Source: CAZSDW01 sp964605705 (lineage in GTDB: Bacteria; Fidelibacterota; UBA2242). Taken from it: a stretch of DNA of 64,000 bases. The stretch lies in the NCBI GenBank assembly GCA_964605705.1, contig CAZSDW010000008.1:45598-109597 (forward strand). The letters run 5' to 3'. Made by a program: the position numbers and the translations under genes. The notes beneath the pieces were generated by a model that saw only the letters and a list, made by a program, of their open reading frames with translations, did not search any database and was not told the origin of the DNA. The stretch's first letter is position 1; each line of letters starts with the position of its first letter. Shown here one piece after another: positions 8,611-17,199 of this stretch.

Positions 8611-9453
8611 ATGATGAAAATACCCTATTTCCCGGGATGTACGCTGAAATCAAATGCCAAACACTTTGAAGATTCAGCGATTGCTGCCGCACAAGAACTC
8701 GGCATCGAGTTTGTGGAAATCCCGCGCTGGAACTGTTGTGGTGTCGTCTCATCGCTCGCCACGGATGACATTATTCATCACATTGCGCCGATCCGTAATT
8801 TTATTCGGGTATTGGAAATGAACACACAGGGAATTGTGAGTGATGAAAAACGATTGTTGACATTATGCTCCATGTGTTATAATACACTGCAACGGTCCAA
8901 TCATCGTATGCGGAACAATGCTGAAGACTTGGCAATTGTGAACGAATTCATGAGAGAAGAGATCGATTATGATGGCTCAGTAGATGTCATTCACTTTTTG
9001 ACATTATTAAAAGAGCACGGTTTTGATAAAGTTCGTGAAAGGGTTATTAATCCACTAAGAAAACTTAAGGTAGCGGGCTATTATGGCTGTATGCTTTTGC
9101 GACCAACGGAGATTGGTATTGATCATCACGAAGTTCCGACGATTCTGGAAGATTTTATCAATTCCCTGGGCGCTTCCGCGATTGACTGGCGATCAAAAAG
9201 TAAATGCTGCGGGAGTTATCTGACATTAAACAGCAAAGATACCGTTGTCAATCTCGGCTACGACATCCTCACCGATGCCCGGAAAAATGGTGCTGATTTA
9301 GTGGTTACTTCCTGCCCGCTGTGTGCATTTAATCTGGATAACCGGCAAAAAGATATAAAAATTAAATATCCGGAATTTAAAAATATTCCGGTCCTTTATT
9401 TTACACAACTCATGACAGTTGCCTTTGGTCTTGAGAATCAATTTTGGAAATAA
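8611..9453 (+). CDS. hdrB: HdrB-like subunit with two CCG domains
   Basis: 280 residues with the two cysteine-rich CCG domains of HdrB. The first includes FPGCTL, WNCCGVVSSL and LCSMCYNTL; the second includes YYGCMLLRP, SKCCGSYLTL and SCPLCAFNLD. In methanogens these domains hold the noncubane 4Fe-4S clusters that cleave the CoM-CoB disulfide. In bacteria the substrate is usually unknown. CCG domains also occur in thiol:fumarate reductase TfrB and in type-E succinate dehydrogenases, which fits the fumarate-reductase-like genes downstream. ATG 8611 is used; ATG 8614 is also possible. Confidence 0.92.
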   Translation: MMKIPYFPGCTLKSNAKHFEDSAIAAAQELGIEFVEIPRWNCCGVVSSLATDDIIHHIAPIRNFIRVLEMNTQGIVSDEKRLLTLCSMCYNTLQRSNHRMRNNAEDLAIVNEFMREEIDYDGSVDVIHFLTLLKEHGFDKVRERVINPLRKLKVAGYYGCMLLRPTEIGIDHHEVPTILEDFINSLGASAIDWRSKSKCCGSYLTLNSKDTVVNLGYDILTDARKNGADLVVTSCPLCAFNLDNRQKDIKIKYPEFKNIPVLYFTQLMTVAFGLENQFWK

Positions 9454-9562
9454 ATTCTTGAATATAGATTAATGGAATTACAAAGAATTATTATACAATT
9501 TGCCATTTTTAATCACGATCCTGAAAGGATCTCAGGGCAAAGTAGGATAGGGAGATTTTTTA

Positions 9563-10249
9563 ATGAGTGAAGCGCAAAAAATGGTCAAGGTGCTGATAAT
9601 GGGTGAAGCCTACGATGTTCCGGAGGGCTCAACAATCATTATGGCGATGGAATATGCCGGTTTTCAAATGAAGCGCGGAGTCGGTTGCCGGGAAGGATTC
9701 TGTGGTGCCTGTGCGACCGTATATCGTGAAAAAGGCGATTATAAGTTACAGGGCGGATTAGCCTGTCAGACAGTGGTTACGGATGGAATGATGCTGGCGC
9801 AGATTCCCTTTGTTCCGGCGGAGAAACCGATTTATGATATCAAAACACTGACTCCGGATGTCGATACAATCAAAGCCCTTTTTCCGACGGTATTCCGCTG
9901 TGTCGCCTGCAATACCTGTACAAAATCCTGTCCGCAAGAAATTCAGGTTATGGATTACATTCAGGCATTAAAGCGGGGAGATATTGCCCGTGCGGCAGAC
10001 CTGTCATTTGATTGTATCCGGTGCGGATTATGTGCTTTACGCTGCCCGGCTGAAATTGTCCAGTATAATGCTGCAACTTTGGCGCAGCGCCTCTTTGGGC
10101 GCTATCTGAACAAGAAAAGCACTGAACTGGAAGAGCGGATTGTTGAAATCGAAAATGGAGAATACGAGGACGGACTCCAAGAATTGGTTGAGATGCCCCG
10201 GGATGATCTGTCTGAGCGATATTATGAGAGAGAGATTATTTTAAAATAA
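9563..10249 (+). CDS. Fumarate-reductase/TfrB-like iron-sulfur subunit (2Fe-2S plus 2x4Fe-4S)
   Basis: 228 residues. The N-terminal ferredoxin domain carries 2Fe-2S ligands C42, C47, C50 and C68 (CREGFCGAC). The C-terminal alpha-helical domain has C113-C116-C119-C123 and C151-C154-C157-C161, both full 4Fe-4S motifs. SdhB/FrdB normally has one 3Fe-4S cluster facing the quinone; here that pattern is absent and no membrane anchor gene is nearby, so quinone coupling is unlikely. The closest known logic is methanogen TfrB, where a similar domain is fused to CCG domains; here those domains are in the separate HdrB. An inverted repeat GATCCT-GAA-AGGATC lies just upstream at 9517-9531. Confidence 0.85.
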   Translation: MSEAQKMVKVLIMGEAYDVPEGSTIIMAMEYAGFQMKRGVGCREGFCGACATVYREKGDYKLQGGLACQTVVTDGMMLAQIPFVPAEKPIYDIKTLTPDVDTIKALFPTVFRCVACNTCTKSCPQEIQVMDYIQALKRGDIARAADLSFDCIRCGLCALRCPAEIVQYNAATLAQRLFGRYLNKKSTELEERIVEIENGEYEDGLQELVEMPRDDLSERYYEREIILK

Positions 10250-10267
10250 CTTCGTAGATACAAGATG

Positions 10268-10487
10268 CAAGAATCAAGAGCTGAGATTAAAATTTATGCA
10301 TAACTTCAAAGAGTTACTTATTTGGAAACGATTATTATCAAATGATCTTGGCTTCGTGACGGAGAGTGAATTAAAAGATGTGCTTGCTAAACTTGAAGAA
10401 ATACAAAAAATGATATTTGGTTTTATTCAAAAATTAAAAGCATCAGATGTAATATCATAACTCTTAATTCTTGACTCTTGATTCTTG
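10268..10487. repeat. Inverted-repeat-bounded element remnant
   Basis: A 13-base inverted repeat bounds this segment: CAAGAATCAAGAG at 10268-10280 and its exact complement CTCTTGATTCTTG at 10475-10487. The right end is also a tandem repeat: CTCTTAATTCTTGA at 10461-10474, CTCTTGATTCTTGA at 10475-10488, then the partial copy CTCTTA. The decayed four-helix-bundle gene lies inside. The shape suggests a small non-autonomous mobile element dropped between two cofunctional genes; mobility is inferred from structure only. Confidence 0.65.
10296..10460 (+). pseudogene. Internally deleted four-helix-bundle protein (23S rRNA intervening-sequence type)
   Basis: A 54-codon frame begins MHNFKELLIWKR, the usual start of the four-helix-bundle/S23 family found in 23S rRNA intervening sequences. 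It then jumps to SNDLGFVTESELKD and LEEIQKMIFGFIQKLK, which resembles the family's C-terminal helix. The family is about 115-125 residues, so the middle two helices appear to be deleted in frame. No ribosome-binding site is seen. It sits inside an inverted-repeat pair in the gap between the iron-sulfur and flavoprotein genes. I treat it as a remnant; a translated mini-protein cannot be excluded. Confidence 0.6.
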
Positions 10488-10507
10488 ACTCTTAAAAAGG
10501 AGAACCT

Positions 10508-12184
10508 ATGTATCCTGAATATATGATGAAATCCATTGAAATGGTTGAAAAGACCCGTCCGAAGCGACTTAGACTTGCAAAGAAGCAAGGCGAACAGGTG
10601 TTTCCGGCGATGTCCGAAGATGAGCGAAAAACAGTACTTGATAATTTTCATCCGGATTATAAAACTGACGCCCGTCGCAAAGTCCGGATAGGTGTCAATA
10701 AAGGTGAATTGTTGACCACGGAAGTGGCAGACTTACTAGAATCGTATTCCCGAATCGACCCCGCTATTTTCAATCTGAATGATCCTGACTTCGAGACTGA
10801 TGTATTGATTATTGGAGCGGGATCAGCCGGGATGGCTGCTGCGATTACTTCGGGACTGAACGGCAGCCAGGTTCTGCTGGCGACGAAGCTTCGGCTTGGT
10901 GATTCAAATTCCATGATGGCACAAGGCGGAATCCAGGCGGCAGATCAGAAAGATGACTCACCCCTTCTGCACTACCTCGATGTCATCGGCGGCGGTCATT
11001 TTGATAATAAACCTGATCTTGTCAAAGCCCTGGTCAACGATGGTCCGGCTGCAATAAAATGGCTGGAAGAACTGGGTGTAATGTTTGATAAGAACGAGGA
11101 TGGTTCCATGATGGTCAAATCGGGTGGCGGAACCTGCCGAAACCGGATGCATTCTGCCCGTGATTATACCGGTGCCGGCATCTGCCGGGTTCTCCGGGAT
11201 GAAGTTTATAACATGCCCGCTAAAATCAGGTATCTTGAGTTTACTGCGATTATCGAATTTTTACTGGATGATAAAGGGCAGTCAGTCGGAGCGATCGGTT
11301 ACCATCTTGAGACAAAGCAGTATATGGTTATCAAAGCAAAATCCATTATTATTGCTACCGGTGGTTTTGGCCGGCTGCATATTCGCGGATTTGAAACAAC
11401 AAACCATTACGGAGCTACTGCTGACGGCTTGGTGATCGCTTATCGGGCGGGTGCAAAATTGAGTTTTATGGATTCGGTCCAATATCATCCGACCGGAGCT
11501 GTTTATCCTGAACAGATTCTGGGTTTTCTTTGCACGGAAAAAATCCGCTCTATGGGCGCACAGCCGGTCAATGCAAACGGGGAGTTATTTGTTTATCCGC
11601 TGGAACCGCGTGATGTTGAGGCTTCCGCTTTTATTCGTGAATGTAAGGAGCGGAATAAAGGTATTAGAACACCGAGTGGTAAAACCGGTATCTGGCTGGA
11701 TTCGCCATTGATTGACCTGATAAACGGGGACGGCGCAATTGCGAAGTTTCTGCCGGCGATGCTTCGCCAGTACAAGCGCTTTAATATCGATATTGTCAAA
11801 TACCCAATGCTGGTCTATCCGACACTGCACTACCAGAACGGCGGAATAGATATTGATGAAAAGGGTGAAACAAAAATACCCGGTCTGTTTGTCGCCGGAG
11901 AAGCAGTTGGCGGAATCCATGGTCGGAACAGGTTGATGGGCAATTCGCAGCTGGATTTGATTGTGTTTGGACGGCGCAGCGGCTACTGGGCATCGGAACG
12001 CGCGAAAAAAGGTGTTCAATTTGGCAAAATAACCATGCAGCATGTCTATGATTATGAAAAGGAGCTGGCTCAACTCGATATTCCCCGGAAAAAAATTGCC
12101 CCGATTATTTTACCGGATTACATTCCCGATCACGTGAAATTAAAACAGAAAACCACTGAATATTTTGGCACATTAGTTAATTAA
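10508..12184 (+). CDS. Fumarate reductase/succinate dehydrogenase-like flavoprotein subunit
   Basis: 558 residues. After an N-terminal extension of about 95 residues comes the FAD Rossmann motif DVLIIGAGSAGMAAAI. GDSNSMMAQGG stands where SdhA/FrdA has the histidine that binds FAD covalently; no histidine is present there, so FAD is probably noncovalent, as in soluble fumarate reductases and NadB. Substrate-site motifs are QYHPTGAVYP, HYQNGGIDID and the C-terminal NSQLDLIVFGRRSG. It likely reduces fumarate or oxidises succinate with the iron-sulfur subunit upstream and possibly HdrABC. AAGGAGA precedes ATG 10508. L-aspartate oxidase is less likely given the partner genes. Confidence 0.88.
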   Translation: MYPEYMMKSIEMVEKTRPKRLRLAKKQGEQVFPAMSEDERKTVLDNFHPDYKTDARRKVRIGVNKGELLTTEVADLLESYSRIDPAIFNLNDPDFETDVLIIGAGSAGMAAAITSGLNGSQVLLATKLRLGDSNSMMAQGGIQAADQKDDSPLLHYLDVIGGGHFDNKPDLVKALVNDGPAAIKWLEELGVMFDKNEDGSMMVKSGGGTCRNRMHSARDYTGAGICRVLRDEVYNMPAKIRYLEFTAIIEFLLDDKGQSVGAIGYHLETKQYMVIKAKSIIIATGGFGRLHIRGFETTNHYGATADGLVIAYRAGAKLSFMDSVQYHPTGAVYPEQILGFLCTEKIRSMGAQPVNANGELFVYPLEPRDVEASAFIRECKERNKGIRTPSGKTGIWLDSPLIDLINGDGAIAKFLPAMLRQYKRFNIDIVKYPMLVYPTLHYQNGGIDIDEKGETKIPGLFVAGEAVGGIHGRNRLMGNSQLDLIVFGRRSGYWASERAKKGVQFGKITMQHVYDYEKELAQLDIPRKKIAPIILPDYIPDHVKLKQKTTEYFGTLVN

Positions 12185-12221
12185 GTATGCAATAAGATAT
12201 AAAATTTTGAAAAGGAAATTG

Positions 12222-13676
12222 ATGAAAGAAATTAATCTGAATTTGAAAAATCTCGATGATGTTTTTCCTGATGATTTTAGCCAGGAACAAATTGCCCAGG
12301 GGAAAACCCTGTTTCTCAAAAAACTGGCGGAAAGTTCCCATAGATTTTATGGCGGCAAAATTCAAACCGCACCGAAAGCGGGAGTCTTTGGATTCAATTG
12401 GTTTAATGTCTGGTACACGCCGGGAGTATCAAAAATTTCCACAACAATTCGTGATAATAATGACACTTCATTTGAATTGTCAAACCGGGGTAATCTTGTC
12501 GGCGTCGTCAGTGACTCCACCCGTGTCCTCGGTGATGGTGATGTTACACCCCCCGGTGGATTGGGCGTGATGGAGGGGAAAGCTTTCCTGATGAAATACC
12601 TTGGTGGTATCGACGCGGTTGCGCTTTGCGTTGACAGCAAAGATAAAAATGGAAAAAACGACCCCGATAAGATCATTGAATTCGTAAAAATGTGTCAGCA
12701 CAGTTTCGGGGCGATCAATCTCGAGGATATCTCTCAGCCAAATTGCTATCGGGTTCTGGATGTCCTGCGCGAAGAGTGTGACATCCCGGTCTGGCACGAT
12801 GATGCCCAGGGAACTGCCTGTGTAACTCTGGCAGGATTGATCAATGCTTTGAAACTGGCGGGAAAAGATATCGGCGATGTTAAAATCGCGATGCTGGGCG
12901 CCGGTGCTTCAAATACGACGATTGCCAGAATAATCATCAGTGCCGGTGGTGATCCCGGGAAAATGATGCTCTTTGATTCCAGAGGCGGTTTGCATGATGG
13001 TCGCGAGGATATTAAAGCCGATCCGCGCTTCTATCGGAAATGGGAACTTTGTGAAATCACAAATCCAAATCATATCAATGACATCGCCGAAGCATGTCAA
13101 GGCGCCGATGTGCTGATTGCTTTATCCAAACCAGGCCCTGGTACGGTCAAACCTGAATGGATCCGGTCGATGGCTGAGAAGTCGATTGTCTTTGTCTGCG
13201 CCAATCCGGTGCCGGAAATCTATCCCTATGCCGCCAAAGCAGCGGGCGCTTTCATCGTTGCCACCGGGCGGGGCGATTTTCCCAATCAGGTGAATAACTC
13301 ATTGGGTTTTCCGGGAATCCTCAAAGGCGCTTTAATGGTCCGGGCAAGGAAGGTGACCGATGAAATGGCAATCGCCGCGGCACACTCTTTGGCACATTAC
13401 GCGGAATCGCGGGGGATTGATCCGGAAAATATTGTGCCTACCATGGATGAAGCCGCAGTATTTCCAACGGAATCCGCCGATGTTGCCATGCAGGCTATCA
13501 AGGATGGTGTCGCCCGGAAAATTATCAGTCGCGACGAAGCCTTTGAGTGGGCAAAACGGGATATCGAATATTCCCGGAATATGGCACAATCACTGATGAA
13601 TGATGCTTATATTGACATACCACCAAAGACTATGCTGCAGGACGCCTTAAGCTGGGCAATCGATCAAGTCCGGTAA
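12222..13676 (+). CDS. Malic enzyme, NAD(P)-dependent
   Basis: About 484 residues. The malic N-terminal domain shows WYTPGVSKIS, GDVTPPGGLGVMEGKA and IPVWHDDAQGTA. The C-terminal NAD-binding domain has IAMLGAGASNTTIA and FVCANPVPEIYP. It oxidatively decarboxylates malate to pyruvate, or the reverse, closing the C4 branch encoded upstream. The DSRGG segment after the Rossmann fold binds the cofactor, but NAD versus NADP preference cannot be read reliably. TTG 12207 is in frame; AAAAGG at 12210-12215 is better spaced for ATG 12222. No terminator is obvious downstream. Confidence 0.93.
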   Translation: MKEINLNLKNLDDVFPDDFSQEQIAQGKTLFLKKLAESSHRFYGGKIQTAPKAGVFGFNWFNVWYTPGVSKISTTIRDNNDTSFELSNRGNLVGVVSDSTRVLGDGDVTPPGGLGVMEGKAFLMKYLGGIDAVALCVDSKDKNGKNDPDKIIEFVKMCQHSFGAINLEDISQPNCYRVLDVLREECDIPVWHDDAQGTACVTLAGLINALKLAGKDIGDVKIAMLGAGASNTTIARIIISAGGDPGKMMLFDSRGGLHDGREDIKADPRFYRKWELCEITNPNHINDIAEACQGADVLIALSKPGPGTVKPEWIRSMAEKSIVFVCANPVPEIYPYAAKAAGAFIVATGRGDFPNQVNNSLGFPGILKGALMVRARKVTDEMAIAAAHSLAHYAESRGIDPENIVPTMDEAAVFPTESADVAMQAIKDGVARKIISRDEAFEWAKRDIEYSRNMAQSLMNDAYIDIPPKTMLQDALSWAIDQVR

Positions 13677-14020
13677 ATATTCATGTTGCAGGGCAATCGA
13701 TGGGATCCTGCCATAATCACTAAAATTCATGTACCGCTGTGAATTTCTGAAATTCATTCTTCTATATCCTGCATTTCTTTGTATATTATTACATTCAAAC
13801 ATACATTAGTGCTGCAATGAAACTTTTAAAATATTATCGTATCCAACAATTAGTTGACGATCGGGTATCATTAAAAAAATCAAGTATTTAAATCGAAAAA
13901 CTTATGGTTAATAATCGTAGTGATATACATAAAAAAGAAAACGACTCATCAGGAGCTTAATGATAGTAGTGATAGCTTCATTTCATTAACGAATCTCTCC
14001 AATCTTTCAGGAGAAAAGGC
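13677..14020. other. 344-base intergenic region with a 17-base palindrome
   Basis: No gene is supportable. A perfect dyad, TGAATTTC-T-GAAATTCA, lies at 13740-13756 and could be an operator or part of a weak hairpin. The remainder is AT-rich and leads to an AGGAGAAAAGG ribosome-binding site before 14021. It separates the metabolic locus from the signalling genes and most likely holds the promoter of the latter. Confidence 0.35.
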
Positions 14021-15019
14021 ATGAGTAGTTCAAAGACGAAAAAGACAACATCCGACTCTCGTTTCATTGAATCCGAAATACAGAATCATCTACTCGAAGA
14101 ATTGCCCATCGGGATTTGCCGCTCAGACCTTAAGGGCACGGTTCTATATGTTAATAAATGTTTTGAAGAAGTGACCGGCTATACCCGGAATGAAATAATT
14201 GGCAGGAACGCATTGAAATCTGATTTGTTTCCTGAGGATATGCGGAGTTACATTCTAAAACGAATAGTTGCCCGAATCGGAGGAGCGCCTTCAAAAAAAT
14301 GGGATTCTCGCTTCAAATGCAAGGATGGAACCTGGATTTGGGTGACTCTGGAAGGTACGATTATCTGGAAATCGGGAGTTCCGGTTGGTTTTCAGATTGC
14401 CGCCAGCGACATTACCGAACGCAAAAAGGCAGAAGAGGCGCTGGCTAAATCCGAATCCGAGCTGCGTGCCCTTTCTGCCCGCCAGGAAGCTATCTTGGCT
14501 TCTGTCCCGGATATCATTATGGAGGTAGATAAAAGCAAGGTCTATACCTGGGCAAACTCTGCCGGTTTGGAATTCTTTGGTGCGGATGTGGTTGGAAAAG
14601 AAGCCGCATTCTACTTCGAAGGTGAGCAGGATACCTATGACTATGTTAAGCCGCTCTTTGACGGTGATGAAAATATCATCTATGTGGAAAGCTGGCAGCG
14701 ACGCCGGGATGGAGAAAAACGTCTGCTGTCCTGGTGGTGCCGGGTGCTCAAGGATGCCAGCGGAAATATTACCGGAGCGTTGTCAACCGCCCGTGATATC
14801 ACCGAGCGCAAACGAGTTGAAGAAGAGTTGCAAAAACATCGTGAACATTTGGAAGAACTGGTTCAGAAACGCACCGCGGAACTGGAAGAAAAAAACACAG
14901 AATTGGAGCGCTTTAATAAACTCTTTGTCGGGCGGGAATTCCGGATCAAGGAACTGAAAGACAAGATTAAAGAGTTGGAAAAAGAGCTGGGAGAGAATGA
15001 AGATCGGGAAGCTCAATAA
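14021..15019 (+). CDS. Double PAS-domain protein without an output domain
   Basis: 332 residues. PAS domain 1 is about residues 25-140 (GICRSDLKGTVLYVNKCFEE, ending DITERKKAEEAL). PAS domain 2 is about 155-270 (ILASVPDIIMEVDKSKVYTW, ending DITERKRVEEEL). A long charged coiled coil fills the last 65 residues. No histidine kinase, GGDEF or DNA-binding domain is present. Such proteins can dimerise with and modulate a neighbouring kinase; the kinase gene starts 62 bases downstream and also uses coiled-coil linkers. The ligand is unknown. Confidence 0.85.
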   Translation: MSSSKTKKTTSDSRFIESEIQNHLLEELPIGICRSDLKGTVLYVNKCFEEVTGYTRNEIIGRNALKSDLFPEDMRSYILKRIVARIGGAPSKKWDSRFKCKDGTWIWVTLEGTIIWKSGVPVGFQIAASDITERKKAEEALAKSESELRALSARQEAILASVPDIIMEVDKSKVYTWANSAGLEFFGADVVGKEAAFYFEGEQDTYDYVKPLFDGDENIIYVESWQRRRDGEKRLLSWWCRVLKDASGNITGALSTARDITERKRVEEELQKHREHLEELVQKRTAELEEKNTELERFNKLFVGREFRIKELKDKIKELEKELGENEDREAQ

Positions 15020-15081
15020 AATGAGTGAACAGTTTTTGGAGATTATTTGAACGAAAGTAAAAAAAAATTAGCACTGGATCC

Positions 15082-17181
15082 ATGAAACGGTTTTTGCCTC
15101 TTAATAGGTTAAATATCTCGACCCGATTAATAATCGTAACCGCGGCTATCTTTTTTGCAATTCTTATAATCAGTGTCATTACGGTCATGCAGTCAAGAGA
15201 TGCCGCCAGAATAACCGAGGAAATATTTTACCATCCCTATACGGTCAGCAATGCTATTGGTAAAATTGAGACAAATATCGTAGCAATGCACCGATCGATG
15301 AAAGATGTCGCACTTTCCTCTTCTGAAAATGAATTAAATCAGGCTGTATCGGCGGTGAATGATTATGAACAACGGGTTCTTGAAAATTTTAAAATTGTCT
15401 TTGACCGTTTTCTGGGTGAAAAATCGAATATAGATGCAGCCTATAATGCTTTTATAGAATGGCGGGCAATCCGTAACGAGGTCATTGAATTGACTAAAAA
15501 GGGCGATCACGAGGCAGCTTATGCCATTACGAAAGGCAAGGGTGCCCGGCATGTTGATCTGATGTTTGCTAAAATTACAGATATGGTCGAGTATGTAAAT
15601 AATAAAGCGACCCAGTATAGAATTGATGCCTTATCAAAATACGATTTAATTACGAAAAGTCTGATCATTTTTATTAGCACATTAATCGTTATAAGTGCGA
15701 GTTTGGTTTATTTTACTGTTCGTTCTATCACCCTGCCTATCAATGAAATTATTCATCGTATCCAGGATATTAGTCGAAACCAGTTTCATGTCGAAATTGA
15801 CTTGAGCGGCAAGAATCAAATGAATTTACTGATTCAATCGGTTGACCAGCTGGAAAACATCACTGAAAAACTTAATAAAGAAATCGAGGAGCGGAAAAAA
15901 GTTCAATCGGAGCTGGAGCTTTACAAAAATTCGCTGGAAAAATTGGTTGAAAAACGGACCCGGGAATTGCAGGAAGCGCAGGCACTTTTATCAAAAGCCG
16001 TCGATGATGCCGATATCGGAATGGTCCTGGTTAAGCCGGATGGTCAATTCAAACGGGTAAATGGAAAATTTTGTGAAATTATGGGATATTCCACGGCAGA
16101 ACTTCTGCAAAAGACATTTCAGGAAATAACCCACCCCGAAGATTATGATGTTGGAAACGATGTTGTTAGAGCGCTGATTGAGGGTAAATCAGAACAAGCC
16201 GAATTTAAAAAACGTTATATTCGTAAAAACGGTGAAGTAATTCATGTCCAGATATTTACGGTATTATTGCATGATGAGCAAAAAAAGCCACTCTATTTTT
16301 TCACTCAGGTTCAGAATATAACCGAACAAGTTGTCAATTCTGATAAGATGATTGATTATTCAAAAAATCTGGAAAGCCTGGTGCTGCAACGAACTCATGA
16401 ATTGGAAGATAAGGCAGCAACCCTGGAGAAATCACAACAGGCGCTAAGTTTTCTGCTCGAGGATGTTAATGATATCCGGACCGAACTCGAGCGGGCGAAC
16501 CGACGCTACGAACAGACAAACAAGGAACTCGAGTCGTTTTCCTATTCCGTATCGCATGATTTGCGTGCTCCTTTACGCGGCATTGACGGATTCAGCCAGA
16601 TTCTCATGGAAGATTATTCGGATAAGTTGGATCGGGAGGGTTTGCAGGTGCTCAATCGGATTCGGAATGCGTCTAAACGGATGTCACGACTGATTGACGA
16701 CCTGCTTTCACTGTCCCGGATTACACGGCAGTCGCTGCATAAAGTGGAGGTCGATCTCAGTAAACTGACCGCAAAGGTATTTGAGCATCTTACATCTCAG
16801 AAAGATAATTCTGAAGTTCAAATAAATATTCGCGAGGGGATGACCGTATGGGCGGATGAAGCCTTGCTGCAGATAGCGCTGACAAACCTATTGGAAAATG
16901 CCATTAAGTTCACCGGCAAGGTGAAAAAACCTGAAATTGAGGTCGGTGTCATCAGGAAAAAGGGTAAAAACACCTTTTTTATCCGGGACAATGGCGCCGG
17001 TTTTGATATGAAATTTGCCAACAAGCTTTTCAACCCGTTTCAGAGACTGCATTCCGACGTGGATTATCCCGGAACCGGGATCGGTCTGGCAACGGTTCAG
17101 CGAGTCATTCATCGCCATGGCGGAAAAGTCTGGGCGGAAAGTAAAATTGCGCAAGGTACAACAATATTTTTTATATTATGA
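15082..17181 (+). CDS. Membrane sensor histidine kinase (4HB sensor, HAMP, PAS, HisKA, HATPase)
   Basis: 699 residues. TM1 is about 14-36, a helical periplasmic sensor of the four-helix-bundle MCP type spans about 37-190, and TM2 is about 192-214. HAMP follows to about 265, then coiled coil, PAS (about 305-420), a second coiled coil and the HisKA domain with phospho-acceptor H492 in SVSHDLRAPLRG. The catalytic domain has NLLENAIKF, RDNGAGFDM and GTGIGLATVQRV. This is the phytochrome-like/Cph1 kinase subfamily, which often pairs with Rcp1-type receivers, and one is encoded 18 bases downstream. No clear ribosome-binding site is seen at ATG 15082. Confidence 0.92.
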   Translation: MKRFLPLNRLNISTRLIIVTAAIFFAILIISVITVMQSRDAARITEEIFYHPYTVSNAIGKIETNIVAMHRSMKDVALSSSENELNQAVSAVNDYEQRVLENFKIVFDRFLGEKSNIDAAYNAFIEWRAIRNEVIELTKKGDHEAAYAITKGKGARHVDLMFAKITDMVEYVNNKATQYRIDALSKYDLITKSLIIFISTLIVISASLVYFTVRSITLPINEIIHRIQDISRNQFHVEIDLSGKNQMNLLIQSVDQLENITEKLNKEIEERKKVQSELELYKNSLEKLVEKRTRELQEAQALLSKAVDDADIGMVLVKPDGQFKRVNGKFCEIMGYSTAELLQKTFQEITHPEDYDVGNDVVRALIEGKSEQAEFKKRYIRKNGEVIHVQIFTVLLHDEQKKPLYFFTQVQNITEQVVNSDKMIDYSKNLESLVLQRTHELEDKAATLEKSQQALSFLLEDVNDIRTELERANRRYEQTNKELESFSYSVSHDLRAPLRGIDGFSQILMEDYSDKLDREGLQVLNRIRNASKRMSRLIDDLLSLSRITRQSLHKVEVDLSKLTAKVFEHLTSQKDNSEVQINIREGMTVWADEALLQIALTNLLENAIKFTGKVKKPEIEVGVIRKKGKNTFFIRDNGAGFDMKFANKLFNPFQRLHSDVDYPGTGIGLATVQRVIHRHGGKVWAESKIAQGTTIFFIL

Positions 17182-17199
17182 GGCAGGGAGGTATAACAA

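Noticed and set aside
5131..9453. Sulfur-oxidation sHdr system
   Set aside because: TusA and DsrE next to Hdr genes recall sHdr, but there are no duplicated HdrB/HdrC genes and no lipoate-binding protein or its assembly genes, and fumarate-reductase-like genes follow instead.
9563..12184. Classical succinate dehydrogenase/quinol:fumarate reductase
   Set aside because: No cytochrome b or membrane-anchor subunit, no 3Fe-4S motif and no covalent-FAD histidine.
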